Of a DNA stretch of 64,000 nucleotides, positions 39,616 to 48,027 are shown piece by piece. How positions within the stretch are numbered: the stretch's first letter is position 1; each line of letters opens with the position of its first letter. The notes below the pieces were generated by a model, which saw only the letters and a list, made by a program, of their open reading frames with translations, searched no databases and was not told the origin of the DNA. Origin of the DNA: Elusimicrobiota bacterium (lineage in GTDB: Bacteria > Elusimicrobiota > Elusimicrobia > Elusimicrobiales > UBA9959); contig JACQYT010000016.1 of the NCBI GenBank assembly GCA_016208085.1, positions 1 to 64,000 on the forward strand, given 5' to 3'. The position numbers were made by a program, and so were the translations under genes.

Positions 39616-41307
39616 ATGAAAAGGCCGGCTGTTATTGCCGCTTTCATGCGTTTATTCATCCTTTCACCTGTTTTTGTAATGGGCGGGCGATCCTCTTCCA
39701 AGCCCTGCCCGTCTTGTTCTTCGGCGGTAAAACCCGTGTCCGCAACGGAGCAGCAATCCTCGTCCAAAAAGCAATCCACAACGAAGAAAATATGCTCCTC
39801 CATCATCGGTATTCTCAAGAATGCAATAGGCAAAACAAAAAGCAAGACAAAGCTGGATATTCTCAAGGGCGGCTTGAACTACGCTAACGACGTTTGCGAC
39901 AGCGGCGGCGCCCCGGATTTGGCCAAAATCACAAAAGGCCTTCCTGAAAAGGACAAGGCGAGGATCTCGCAAAAAACGAACGCGGCGCTTTTTGACGGCG
40001 CAGCGGAGCTTCCTGATAAGGATTTCGGCCCTGTTCCCTCCTCCAACCGGGCCGCTGTCTTAACCGGCAAAGGCGGCATGATCGGCGATTTAAAGGTGTC
40101 GGAGCCGGACATCAACAAGTTGAGTCCCGTAACAGAGTTTTCCCTAAGCGGCAAAAAATCGTCCAGGGAGACCTTTGGTCAGGCGGCAACAAAGCAGTCC
40201 CTCCTCCTGTTGTCGCCCGCAGCGTCGGCAAAATCCCCGGCTGACGCCGCCGCGTCCGCGAAGACCGCCGTTGCGGCAACCGCACAAGCGCAAAGTTCAG
40301 GCGCTACACCTGACGATACGCTGTACAATAAATGGAAAACCACCAATGACCTGCAGTGTGACATCCATACACAAGTTTTAGAAGTTGGTAGAAATAACAG
40401 TGCCGCAATACCACACGCGATTGCAGCAGGGGAAATTTTATGCAGTCAAGGGGATTTCGGAATTTATAAGAGTTTAGAGGGCTGTTTATATGGGCGGGTA
40501 ACAGAACAGGAAAGAGCTTTACGCGAGGCGCATCAGTTAGTCTGGAACGCCGATAAACAGACAAAAGAATATTGCCATATGCCGCCCGGATTAGCCGGCG
40601 AGAGCGCTTTATGCGTTATAGCCAGGAATGAGTTAAGAATAAGCACTATGTCAAAAGAGGTTGTGCTGGGTGAGAAGGACTTTTGGGAACAAGAATATGA
40701 TATTTGTAATAAGGAAAAGGTTCCTGCCGGCATACAGAAGAGGACTTGCGAGGACAAAACGCCGGCCTTAAATGATAGGCTGCTTCTAATTGAGGCGGCA
40801 ATTAAAGCGGCCAATTCGGAAATAGAAAAATCCTGCAAACAAACGCCGGCAAAAAAACCCTGGTGGGAAAATATAAAAAATTTCCTGGAATCCCTGATTA
40901 GCGGAGAGGGAGATTTACCCGGGAGGGAACTTGGGCGGCAGTATCTTCGCGAAGCTAAAGGCAATGTGGAAGCGGCGTTAAAACTTATCATGCAAGCACG
41001 CGATGCGAGAAATTGGGAGTCATTAACGCCCGAGGGAGCCAAATTAAGAGACGCAGAAAATTACTTAGCCGCTTATTGGGCTGTTTCTAAAGGACAGTTT
41101 CTCTCCCCGGAATTCACATGGCCAGCATATATGATGATTGGTGTTCCCGGATGGCAGGTGGTACACGTGCTTGGAGAGGCGGCAAATTGGTGGGGAGGGT
41201 TATTTGGAATTGAATTTAACTTTTTTCCCAATGACCCCCCATCTTGGGATGCTCTGTTTGCAGGTTGGGCTGGAGCAACCGATGCTTTAACGAAACGAAA
41301 GAAATAA
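39616..41307 (+). CDS. Secreted protein of unknown family, candidate polymorphic effector
   Basis: 563 aa. N-terminal signal-like segment ('VIAAFMRLFILSPVFVMGG'), then a Ser/Lys/Ala-rich low-complexity region to ~residue 230, then a Cys-containing region (~235-400) and a C-terminal helical domain with Trp-rich segments ('WPAYMMIGVPGWQVVHVLG', 'AANWWGGLFGIEFNFF'). Codon and base use shift toward AT-rich after ~40320, as in the genes that follow. Part of its coding sequence (40495-40676) is duplicated at 42170. It overlaps nothing but is 1 bp from the next gene, a membrane protein. Effector/immunity is one reading; no toxin fold recognised. No Shine-Dalgarno sequence. Confidence 0.55.
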   Translation: MKRPAVIAAFMRLFILSPVFVMGGRSSSKPCPSCSSAVKPVSATEQQSSSKKQSTTKKICSSIIGILKNAIGKTKSKTKLDILKGGLNYANDVCDSGGAPDLAKITKGLPEKDKARISQKTNAALFDGAAELPDKDFGPVPSSNRAAVLTGKGGMIGDLKVSEPDINKLSPVTEFSLSGKKSSRETFGQAATKQSLLLLSPAASAKSPADAAASAKTAVAATAQAQSSGATPDDTLYNKWKTTNDLQCDIHTQVLEVGRNNSAAIPHAIAAGEILCSQGDFGIYKSLEGCLYGRVTEQERALREAHQLVWNADKQTKEYCHMPPGLAGESALCVIARNELRISTMSKEVVLGEKDFWEQEYDICNKEKVPAGIQKRTCEDKTPALNDRLLLIEAAIKAANSEIEKSCKQTPAKKPWWENIKNFLESLISGEGDLPGRELGRQYLREAKGNVEAALKLIMQARDARNWESLTPEGAKLRDAENYLAAYWAVSKGQFLSPEFTWPAYMMIGVPGWQVVHVLGEAANWWGGLFGIEFNFFPNDPPSWDALFAGWAGATDALTKRKK

Positions 41308-41308
41308 T

Positions 41309-42169
41309 ATGACCATCCAAAAACCAGCTAAATGGATTTCCTGGTTGTGTTGTGCGGGAATGTTATTGACGTCATTGGCTGCAATCTGCAGGGTTTTATT
41401 CTCTAGTCTTCGTATCAATGTCGCATTTTTAATTTTACTCGGTATAACTGCAATTCAATTATTTTCAATGCTATCAAAGAGATATGTTGCAGCATTTAGG
41501 CTTGCAAGCGTGGAATTAGTCATTCCCATCGGTGTTTTATTTTTTTCGCTATATCCACCGATTCCGGGGGGCTATGCAGAACCATTACTTCCTTTCGGCC
41601 TTGCATTTTGGGTTTGGCTTTTAGGCGGATCCGCACTGACTACTGCAGCCTGGGTTTGCCATAAAGCGGCTAAAGATATTAAATATAACTCTCCCACACA
41701 GCATATCACTTTGAAGGCCGAATTAAAAGAATACTTTCTCCCATTGGAACCTGAAATAAAAGAATATCTTCGTCCATGGAAACTGATTACATTTGCCGCC
41801 GGTCTTGCAATATTAATTGGAGGCGCCCTTTACTATAAGATATCGGACTGGGATATTGGCATCAGTCTGATTATGGGTACACTTACCTACATCGCTGCGC
41901 CAAGGGCGCTTTATATAGTGAAGTCCCGACACTGGAGGAAATTCCTGATAATGTTTTTTGTTTACTGGTTCACCGTTGATGGAAGTTATATGCTCTACAA
42001 TGCCTACTTTGACCATCCAATTGGCGCAGAACTGCGTCGGGCCAATTTCTTCGCATCATCTTTGTTATACCTGTTGTGCGGTTTGCTGTGGTCGCAGCAG
42101 ATGACTTTACGGGAGTTCCTTTCAGAATTTGCGGGCGCGGTACATCTACGTGTTCCCCGAAAGAAATAG
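41309..42169 (+). CDS. Polytopic membrane protein, candidate immunity partner
   Basis: 286 aa with about seven or eight hydrophobic helices, for example 'FLILLGITAIQLFSML', 'LVIPIGVLFFSLYPP', 'ITFAAGLAILIGGALYY', 'ASSLLYLLCGLLWS', and a central charged loop ('LKAELKEYFLPLEPEIKEYL'). It begins 1 bp after the preceding stop, so the two are translationally coupled. AT-rich relative to the pilus genes. No family recognised; a membrane partner or immunity role is inferred only from coupling. Confidence 0.6.
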   Translation: MTIQKPAKWISWLCCAGMLLTSLAAICRVLFSSLRINVAFLILLGITAIQLFSMLSKRYVAAFRLASVELVIPIGVLFFSLYPPIPGGYAEPLLPFGLAFWVWLLGGSALTTAAWVCHKAAKDIKYNSPTQHITLKAELKEYFLPLEPEIKEYLRPWKLITFAAGLAILIGGALYYKISDWDIGISLIMGTLTYIAAPRALYIVKSRHWRKFLIMFFVYWFTVDGSYMLYNAYFDHPIGAELRRANFFASSLLYLLCGLLWSQQMTLREFLSEFAGAVHLRVPRKK

Positions 42170-42359
42170 GGTAACAGAATAGGAAAGAGCTTTACGCGAG
42201 GCGCATCAGTTAGTCTGGAACGCCGATAAACAGACAAAAGAATATTGCCATATGCCGCCCGGATTAGCCGGCGAGAGCGCTTTATGCGTTATAGCTAGGA
42301 ATGAGTTAAGAATAAGCACGATGTCACTCGAGGTTGTGCGGGGTGAGATTGAATTTTAG
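42170..42359 (+). pseudogene. Truncated duplicate of an internal segment of the 39616 gene
   Basis: About 180 bp nearly identical (around seven mismatches) to 40495-40676. In the original reading frame it begins VTE, then has a stop (CAG to TAG), continues through 'RALREAHQLVWNADKQTKEY' and ends 'VVRGEIEF' with a stop at 42359. No start codon. It begins at the very end of the upstream membrane gene. The remaining gap to 42483 is AT-rich and holds nothing else that I can identify. Confidence 0.85.
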
Positions 42360-42483
42360 AAACCTTGGAGATTTCGGAGGCATCATTATTGATTACGGGC
42401 TTATACCTTATATGCAGTTTGTTATTTACACTCAGAATCAAAGCATTAATTTTTTTAAAAAATATAGATAGAAGGAAAAATCC

Positions 42484-43005
42484 ATGGGACTGTTGTCATT
42501 AGCGCTAATTTTTATCATGTTTCTATGGATGTATCTATATTGTTTGAAAAAGGCGTTGAATATTAAATCTGAAAGAATTATAAATTTCCTTATAAAATCT
42601 TTTTCAATACTTCTAATTTCGGGGGTTTTTATGATGTTTTTTACAGAAAATAAGAAGTTGTATATCTTTTACCTTTGGGTCATAGAAAACACCTTTGCGC
42701 TTGTTCTGAATATAATTATGAATACACTTGCAGCCATTGTAGGTGTTGGATTCCTTTTGCGCAAGAAACGATTTTATCTCCTGGGACTATTTATATTCGG
42801 GTATACACTATCTATATTTTATGTCAGGCTGGCATATTTCATGTATTTAGTAATCTCAAAAGAATACATCTTAATGAAAACAACAGAACTGGTTAACTTG
42901 GGCTATGGATCCTTGATTGTAGTTTTAGTGTTGAATTTTGTGTTTTTATTTATGGTGAGATATAAGAAATATTTTATTTCTTCTTCGGTTACGGTTGATA
43001 AATAA
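42484..43005 (+). CDS. AT-rich membrane protein, four or five helices
   Basis: 173 aa; Shine-Dalgarno 'agaagga' 7 bp upstream. Hydrophobic helices at ~3-22 ('SLALIFIMFLWMYLYCL'), ~38-55, ~62-85, ~95-115 and ~140-160, with a short basic C-terminus. Markedly more AT-rich than the flanking pilus and TPR genes, consistent with recent transfer. Followed 4 bp later by a lipoprotein gene, so probably a two-gene unit. No family recognised. Confidence 0.6.
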   Translation: MGLLSLALIFIMFLWMYLYCLKKALNIKSERIINFLIKSFSILLISGVFMMFFTENKKLYIFYLWVIENTFALVLNIIMNTLAAIVGVGFLLRKKRFYLLGLFIFGYTLSIFYVRLAYFMYLVISKEYILMKTTELVNLGYGSLIVVLVLNFVFLFMVRYKKYFISSSVTVDK

Positions 43006-43009
43006 GGGC

Positions 43010-43432
43010 ATGGTAATTTTAAAATTCAAACACAAGTTCTTTTTAATTGGTGTAATAGGTATATTTTGTTTGCTTGGATTTGCCTGTGATCTTATGGTGC
43101 CACCTTATATTAGCAATGGATCCGCAAAGGATATTTATATTCAGATTTATTATTTGAACGGCGAAGTTAGTGGAAAGTTAAAATTTTTATATCGGGAAAA
43201 AATGTGTCACAGAAAAAAAGGAGAAAAAGTAAAAAGTATTAAGATATTTGATAAAACTGATAAATTAACCGCTGAATATCCGGAAGAATATCTTGATAAT
43301 TTGCGGAAAAGCGCGGAATATAAAGATGAATTCTGGGTTATAACTGAAAAAGCCTTGTATTTAGTTCCTCAAGCACGTCAAAAAGGGAACGATTGGCTGG
43401 AATATGTTAAGACTTTATCCGTGAATAACTAA
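43010..43432 (+). CDS. Small predicted lipoprotein
   Basis: 140 aa from the ATG at 43010; the TTG at 42995 in the track overlaps the upstream gene and is less likely. A hydrophobic N-terminus with lipobox 'LLGFAC' predicts a lipoprotein. The mature part is ~115 aa, Lys/Tyr-rich, with 'ISNGSAKDIYIQIYYLNGE' near its start, suggesting a small beta-rich domain. AT-rich. Function unknown; possible partner of the preceding membrane protein. Confidence 0.6.
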   Translation: MVILKFKHKFFLIGVIGIFCLLGFACDLMVPPYISNGSAKDIYIQIYYLNGEVSGKLKFLYREKMCHRKKGEKVKSIKIFDKTDKLTAEYPEEYLDNLRKSAEYKDEFWVITEKALYLVPQARQKGNDWLEYVKTLSVNN

Positions 43433-43444
43433 TGAGAGGACTTT

Positions 43445-44782
43445 ATGAAAAACCTTATGGTTGCCGCCGTTTTTGTCCTGGCCCTGCCGGCTGCCGTTTA
43501 TTGCGCGGAGCAGCCTAAAAAGAAGAGTAAGGTGAGAAGCGAAGAGTCTCTTTTTCTGGATATGCACAAGATCGGACTGGGAACGCTCAGCGAGCTTGAA
43601 GAAAAAAAGAGATTTATCGAGACCATCAGGCTTGAAAAGGAGAAGATCCAGAGCAGAATGCTCAGCAACGTGTACGATAACGCCTTTGACTATTACCGCC
43701 AGGGGAATTACGAGGACGCGCGTGACCTGGCGCTCAAGATACTTTCCATAGACCCCAATTATGAAGACGCTGGGATGCTGCTGGAGGCGTCCGATCAGCT
43801 TAAAGGGGCGCTCAGGCCTTCAATGTCCGAAAAACTGATGCTGGAGGACCGGTTCAAAAGCGCGCTGTCTCTGTATAACGACGGTCGCATCCTGGACGCG
43901 CATAAAAAAATGGAGGAAGTGGTAAAACTCTCGCCCAACAACATCAAGGCCAAATACTGGCTGGCCAAGATGAAGGACGACCTCAAAATCTACTATTTCC
44001 AGCGGGGCGAGGCGGACTACGCCAAGCGGGACCTGAAAGGCGCTCTGGACAACTTTTATAACGCGCTTCTGATAAAACCCAGGGATACGCGCATCGTGGA
44101 ATATATAACCAAGGTCGAGGATGAGCTCAGGCAGGAGACCGCCAACGAAAAACTGAAAGGCGCGCTTGAATCTTACGCCCAGGGCCGCCTGAAAGACGCT
44201 TATCTGGGCTTAAGGGGGGTGCTGGAGATCCAGCCCGGCGATTCCAAGGCCAACAAGCTTCTTGCCGAGGTCAAGAGCGAACTCGAGCAGGGCCATATCG
44301 TGCGCGGCAGGAAATCTTACGGCGAGAGAAGATATAACGAAGCTATAACGGAATGGAACGGCGCGAAAATCTACACCGCGAACCTCGCCTACCTCGACAA
44401 GCTTATCTCCAGGGCCAAAGAGCAGATGCGGTTTGAAGCCGACGAAAAACGCCGCCGCGTCGAGGCGGCCGCCAAACAGGCCAAAGAGGATAAGGAGCGC
44501 TCGGAGAAGGAGGCGGCGGACGCGGCGGCGGCCTTGAAAAAGGCCAGGGAGAGCGGCGCCACTATCCTGGACGGGCCCATAACAAGCAAGACCTCGGTCG
44601 TTACCGAAGAGAACCGCATGTCCGGGCAGCAGCATTATCTTGAGGGCCTTAAATATTTCCAGAATTCCAATTATGAAAAAGCGCGCGATGAATGGACCAT
44701 CGTAAAACAGCTTGATCCGACCAATACAGACGCCGAAGCCGGGTTAAAACGCATTGAACAGATACTCACCGGAGGTCAGTAA
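43445..44782 (+). CDS. Secreted TPR-repeat protein
   Basis: 445 aa; Shine-Dalgarno 'gagagga' upstream; signal peptide ('NLMVAAVFVLALPAAVYCA'). About six to seven TPR units, e.g. 'AFDYYRQGNYEDARDLALKI', 'ALSLYNDGRILDAHKKMEEV', 'AKRDLKGALDNFYNALLIKP', 'GLKYFQNSNYEKARDEWTIV', interrupted by a charged coiled coil (~330-375). Base composition returns to that of the pilus genes, marking the end of the AT-rich island. Periplasmic TPR proteins such as TadD/PilF help assemble secretins or pili; such a role here is inferred from position. Confidence 0.8.
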   Translation: MKNLMVAAVFVLALPAAVYCAEQPKKKSKVRSEESLFLDMHKIGLGTLSELEEKKRFIETIRLEKEKIQSRMLSNVYDNAFDYYRQGNYEDARDLALKILSIDPNYEDAGMLLEASDQLKGALRPSMSEKLMLEDRFKSALSLYNDGRILDAHKKMEEVVKLSPNNIKAKYWLAKMKDDLKIYYFQRGEADYAKRDLKGALDNFYNALLIKPRDTRIVEYITKVEDELRQETANEKLKGALESYAQGRLKDAYLGLRGVLEIQPGDSKANKLLAEVKSELEQGHIVRGRKSYGERRYNEAITEWNGAKIYTANLAYLDKLISRAKEQMRFEADEKRRRVEAAAKQAKEDKERSEKEAADAAAALKKARESGATILDGPITSKTSVVTEENRMSGQQHYLEGLKYFQNSNYEKARDEWTIVKQLDPTNTDAEAGLKRIEQILTGGQ

Positions 44783-44898
44783 AATTGCCTGTTTACCTAA
44801 TTGATGATTATCATTCCCGCCTGCCTGCCGGCCGGTTGTTGACATCATTGAAACAATTCTGAAATACCCTCTTGCTAAAATATAATTAAGGTACATCT

Positions 44899-46014
44899 AT
44901 GCGTTTGACGATGAAATGGCTTTTGTGGTTCATAGGCATAGGCATCTATGTCATGTTCCTCGGCGGGGTGTTCTATTACAATCTTTTCAAGTGGACCTTC
45001 GACGAGAAGCTCAAAGCGGACGTCATAGACACCGTAAAGGTCTACGCCCCGACCATGAGGGGCGGGTTGCTTAAAAATCCCAAAGTCATCTCTTTTGAAG
45101 AATACGACATCATGCAGTCGTTAGCCAAAGACGAGCGCATCAGCTCCATCCTTTATCTGAGCCGGCAGGGCCTGGTGCGCTGGCACAAGGAGGCCCGGTT
45201 CATCGGCAAGCCGTTCGACGAGTTCCAGAAAGACGTGCCTCCGCCGACCGACGCCATAAGCCAGGCTTACCTGTCCAAACTTCCGAAGGTGCGCCAGGTT
45301 TCCAAGCAGCCGTTCTATGAGATAGCCATTCCCTTTTCCGTAAGGGGGGAGATAATCGGCATCATGGATATGCTGGTATCCAAGGCCGGCGCCGACATGC
45401 TTATCGGCTCCGCCATGCGAAAATACGTGTTCGGCGCCATCGGGGTGCTGTTCCTGCTGGGCCTCCCGCTTTATTTTTTCTTCCATCATTACGTGATCTC
45501 TCCGATGGAGACCCTGCGCGACAGCATTGAAACCATCTCCCTTAAGAATTTCGATCTGCGCTTCCCTCCCAAAAAGGACGAACTGGGCGACCTGGCTTCC
45601 GCCATCACGAGGCTGCTGGGCAAGATGAAGGCGGAGATAGAAGGCATAGCCAACCGCGACAAGAAATACAAGGACGCGGAACAGAAATGGTGGCGGTCGC
45701 TCTTAAGCACCATAGTGCCCGGCAACGAATATGTTATAGTGGTGGACGAGAACAACAGTATCCTCTACGCCAATTTTGAACTCTCCGGCGGCATGGACGC
45801 CAAAAATATCCATCTGCTGGATGTCGTGGACAGCCAGCAGCAGAATCTGCTCCGCCTGGTGGGGCAGGCTTTTGAGACGCCGGACCAGAGCGTGGAAGGC
45901 GAGACCGTGTTCCGCGGCCAGAACCTGAACCTGAGAATCCTGCATGTAGGCGAGACCTCGGAGATGAACCGCACTCTTATCATGTTCTACCCCAAACCCG
46001 GCATCAACATGTAA
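44899..46014 (+). CDS. Membrane sensor with HAMP and PAS-like domains, no output domain
   Basis: 371 aa; 'taagg' upstream and a -10-like TATAAT at 44881. Two helices (~8-28 and ~175-197) flank a periplasmic sensor loop; a HAMP domain (~195-250, 'ISPMETLRDSIETISLKNFD', 'DELGDLASAITRLL') and a PAS-like domain (~265-371, 'YVIVVDENNSILYANFEL') follow. There is no kinase, cyclase or methyl-accepting region, so it must signal to a partner. The gene cluster downstream contains regulators and kinases that could serve. Confidence 0.75.
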   Translation: MRLTMKWLLWFIGIGIYVMFLGGVFYYNLFKWTFDEKLKADVIDTVKVYAPTMRGGLLKNPKVISFEEYDIMQSLAKDERISSILYLSRQGLVRWHKEARFIGKPFDEFQKDVPPPTDAISQAYLSKLPKVRQVSKQPFYEIAIPFSVRGEIIGIMDMLVSKAGADMLIGSAMRKYVFGAIGVLFLLGLPLYFFFHHYVISPMETLRDSIETISLKNFDLRFPPKKDELGDLASAITRLLGKMKAEIEGIANRDKKYKDAEQKWWRSLLSTIVPGNEYVIVVDENNSILYANFELSGGMDAKNIHLLDVVDSQQQNLLRLVGQAFETPDQSVEGETVFRGQNLNLRILHVGETSEMNRTLIMFYPKPGINM

Positions 46015-46020
46015 AAAGGC

Positions 46021-46293
46021 CGTCATTGGTGATTGTCATTCCTGCCTGCCCGCCCGCCTGCCGGCAGGCAGGCCGGTTGTTTGGAGGGCGATCTTTTGGC
46101 AGTAGAGCTCTGTCAGTAGCGGGCGCATTGCTATGCGCCCTGTAGCCTGAAAGTTTCAGTTCAAGCTGAATTTTTTCGGTTTCTGCCCTGACCGGCGAAC
46201 CGAAAACACATCGGCGCTCATTGGTAAACCGACCGGCCGGACGTGTTCAAAAGGCGAACGGACACCCGAAAATTGCAGCAATTTTCGGGTTAT
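46021..46293. repeat. Composite repeat region: palindrome, hairpin copy 3 and family-B copy 4
   Basis: Contains a CCTGCCGGCAGGCAGG palindrome (46040-46075), a short TAGCGGGCGCAT/ATGCGCCCTGTA hairpin (46113-46147), and a family-B repeat in reverse orientation (46143-46293) almost identical to copy 1, ending in stem 'CCCGAAAATTGCAGCAATTT' plus TCGGG. This fills the gap before 46370. Confidence 0.85.
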
Positions 46294-46369
46294 TGTTGTA
46301 TTCCCGTCAATAATTGCTAAAATAATCCTTTAGCCTTTCGGGCTGTATTGTCTTGTTACGGAGGCTCGC

Positions 46370-46666
46370 ATGAAACTTGAAATACGGAATATAAGCGTCA
46401 CTTCGCTGATAAATTCTTCCGTGCCGGTAGTGGTGTTCATTCTGGGACTTTTGGGCGCCGTGGTCGGTTATCTGGTGGTGCCGAACCCGCAGCTCATGTC
46501 CCTGAATATCTGGCAGAAGACGATCTCTATCGGGTTGTATTCGCTTTTATATATGCTGATCGTCTCGGCTTTGCTGGTATTCGTCGCTTTCATGTACAAT
46601 ATCCTTACCGGAGTGCTCGGCCTGAGAGGCTTCGTGTTAGACCTTGAAGAGGTCCATGAGGAATAG
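46370..46666 (+). CDS. Small membrane protein, DUF3566-like
   Basis: 98 aa; Shine-Dalgarno 'acggagg' 7 bp upstream. Two helices ('VPVVVFILGLLGAVVGYLV' and 'SLLYMLIVSALLVFVAFMY') with a beta-like N-terminus ('LEIRNISVTSL') and a C-terminal 'GLRGFVLDLEEV'. This is the DUF3566 pattern, a small transmembrane family of unknown function. Short arms of the GAGAGCAAGA family follow at 46668-46735. Confidence 0.6.
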   Translation: MKLEIRNISVTSLINSSVPVVVFILGLLGAVVGYLVVPNPQLMSLNIWQKTISIGLYSLLYMLIVSALLVFVAFMYNILTGVLGLRGFVLDLEEVHEE

Positions 46667-46743
46667 AGCAGCGCTACAGTTTGTTAATTATCCCGTTGTA
46701 ACGCTATCACGCTTTCTTGCTGCCATGCTGCTTAGGAGCCAAT

Positions 46744-47523
46744 GTGAAAACAAACATAATTTTTGCCGCAAAAGACTTTTCAAGGGCGTCGCTTATCCTT
46801 GAGATGCTCAACCGGCAGGGCTATTCGGTCATGACGGTGCACAGGTCGCGGGAAGTAATGGGGATGCTTGCCGAAAAATCTTTTGACCTGGTGATAATCG
46901 GCCAGAACCTGAGCGACGAGGAAGGCCTGACCTTCCTTAAGAATCTCAGGGCCAAGAACAAGAACATCCCCGTCGTGGCAATGCTTGAGTCCCCTGACAC
47001 CTGCCTTGACCACATGCCGGGCGGGCTTACCGCGGAACACCTGCTTCCGCAGGGGCACGGCGGGCACGGCCATCACGGCGGGCGGGATGCGCCCAAGATC
47101 AGCTATAAGCTCGCTTTTTTCCAGTTGGGCGCGGACGAATGTCTGGCTTACAATCAGGATTTACATGAAAGCATCGCCCGCGTGCGGGCGGTCATCAGGC
47201 GCACCGCCGGCGCCCAGGTCGACGAGGTCATCAAGCTTAACGAGATAGAGCTCAATATGTCCGGCTATACCGTCAAGATCTCCGGCCGCGAGATCACGGT
47301 TACGGCCAAAGAGTTCGACCTGCTGTATGTGTTCTTAAGTTCTCCCAACAGGGTGCTCTCAAGGCCCTATCTCATAGAGCGCGTATGGGGCTATAATTAT
47401 TTCGGATCGCCGCGCACGGTGGACGTGCATGTCCGGCGCCTTCGCTCCAAGATGGGCAAAGCGGCTAAATATGTGCATACCGTGCCCTGCGTCGGTTACA
47501 AGCTGGTGCCGAATACAAAGTAA
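46744..47523 (+). CDS. OmpR-type regulator with degenerate receiver and His-rich insert
   Basis: 259 aa from the GTG at 46744 ('taggag' upstream). The receiver-like domain (~1-145) lacks the phospho-acceptor Asp: 'FDLVIIGQNLSDEEG' has Gly where Asp is expected. The conserved Thr and Lys are also replaced ('MLESPDT', 'GADECLAYN'). Between strands it carries an insert with 'QGHGGHGHHGGRD', a possible metal-binding loop. The winged-helix DNA-binding domain (~165-259) is intact: 'TAKEFDLLYVFLSSPNRVLS', 'RVWGYNYFGSPRTVDVHVRR'. It should bind DNA without classical phosphorylation, perhaps sensing a metal; that is inference. Confidence 0.85.
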   Translation: MKTNIIFAAKDFSRASLILEMLNRQGYSVMTVHRSREVMGMLAEKSFDLVIIGQNLSDEEGLTFLKNLRAKNKNIPVVAMLESPDTCLDHMPGGLTAEHLLPQGHGGHGHHGGRDAPKISYKLAFFQLGADECLAYNQDLHESIARVRAVIRRTAGAQVDEVIKLNEIELNMSGYTVKISGREITVTAKEFDLLYVFLSSPNRVLSRPYLIERVWGYNYFGSPRTVDVHVRRLRSKMGKAAKYVHTVPCVGYKLVPNTK

Positions 47524-47635
47524 AGTAGGGTATAGGGTAGAGGGTTTAGGGTATAGGGTATAAGGAGTTCCTTATTACTCTACCTCTACCCTCTACCCTC
47601 TACCCTCTACCCTCTACCCTCTACCCTTAACTTAT
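47524..47635. repeat. Palindromic GGGTATAGGG-unit repeat
   Basis: Left arm of GGGTATAGGGTAGAGG units, centre 'ATAAGGAGTTCCTTATTACT', right arm of six CCTCTACCC units. Ends 13 bp before the next start, leaving room for a 'ggagg' Shine-Dalgarno site. Confidence 0.88.
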
Positions 47636-47648
47636 GGAGGTTTAAAAT

Positions 47649-48026
47649 ATGCCGGGTCAAAAAATTTTGATCATTGACGATGACGCCCACCTCAGGGACA
47701 GCCTGTCCGAGGTGCTTGAACTTGAGGGGTTCGGCTGCCTTTTGGCCGGTAACGCCAGGGCGGGGATAGACTCCGCCAAAAAGCATAATCCCGATGTCGT
47801 CATCATGGACATACAACTGCCTGATTCAAGCGGCTTCCAGATCTGCCAGGAGCTGAGAAAGCATTCCAGGGACTTCGTCCTGATCATGATGACGGGCCGG
47901 TTCCTCTCCGCCGAGGAAAAGACCCAGGGCTTTTCGCTGGGCGCCGACGAATACATCACCAAGCCTTTCGACATCCAGGAGCTTTCCATCCGCATAAGGC
48001 AGCTTCTTTCAAGGAAGAAAAAATAG
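47649..48026 (+). CDS. CheY-like single-domain response regulator
   Basis: 125 aa; Shine-Dalgarno 'ggagg' 8 bp upstream. Intact receiver: acidic pair 'LIIDDDAHLRDSL', phospho-Asp in 'DVVIMDIQLPDSSG', Thr in 'IMMTGRF' and Lys in 'YITKPFD'. No output domain; likely relays phosphate or acts by protein contact. Candidate kinases are the two encoded at 49786 and 51763. The receiver of the hybrid protein at 51763 is similar ('DDDAHLRETLRDLLEMEGY'). Confidence 0.9.
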   Translation: MPGQKILIIDDDAHLRDSLSEVLELEGFGCLLAGNARAGIDSAKKHNPDVVIMDIQLPDSSGFQICQELRKHSRDFVLIMMTGRFLSAEEKTQGFSLGADEYITKPFDIQELSIRIRQLLSRKKK

Positions 48027-48027
48027 C

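Noticed and set aside
44839-44886. TTGACA and TATAAT before the HAMP sensor gene as a promoter
   Set aside because: Spacing of 36 bp is far too long; only the -10-like box may be real.
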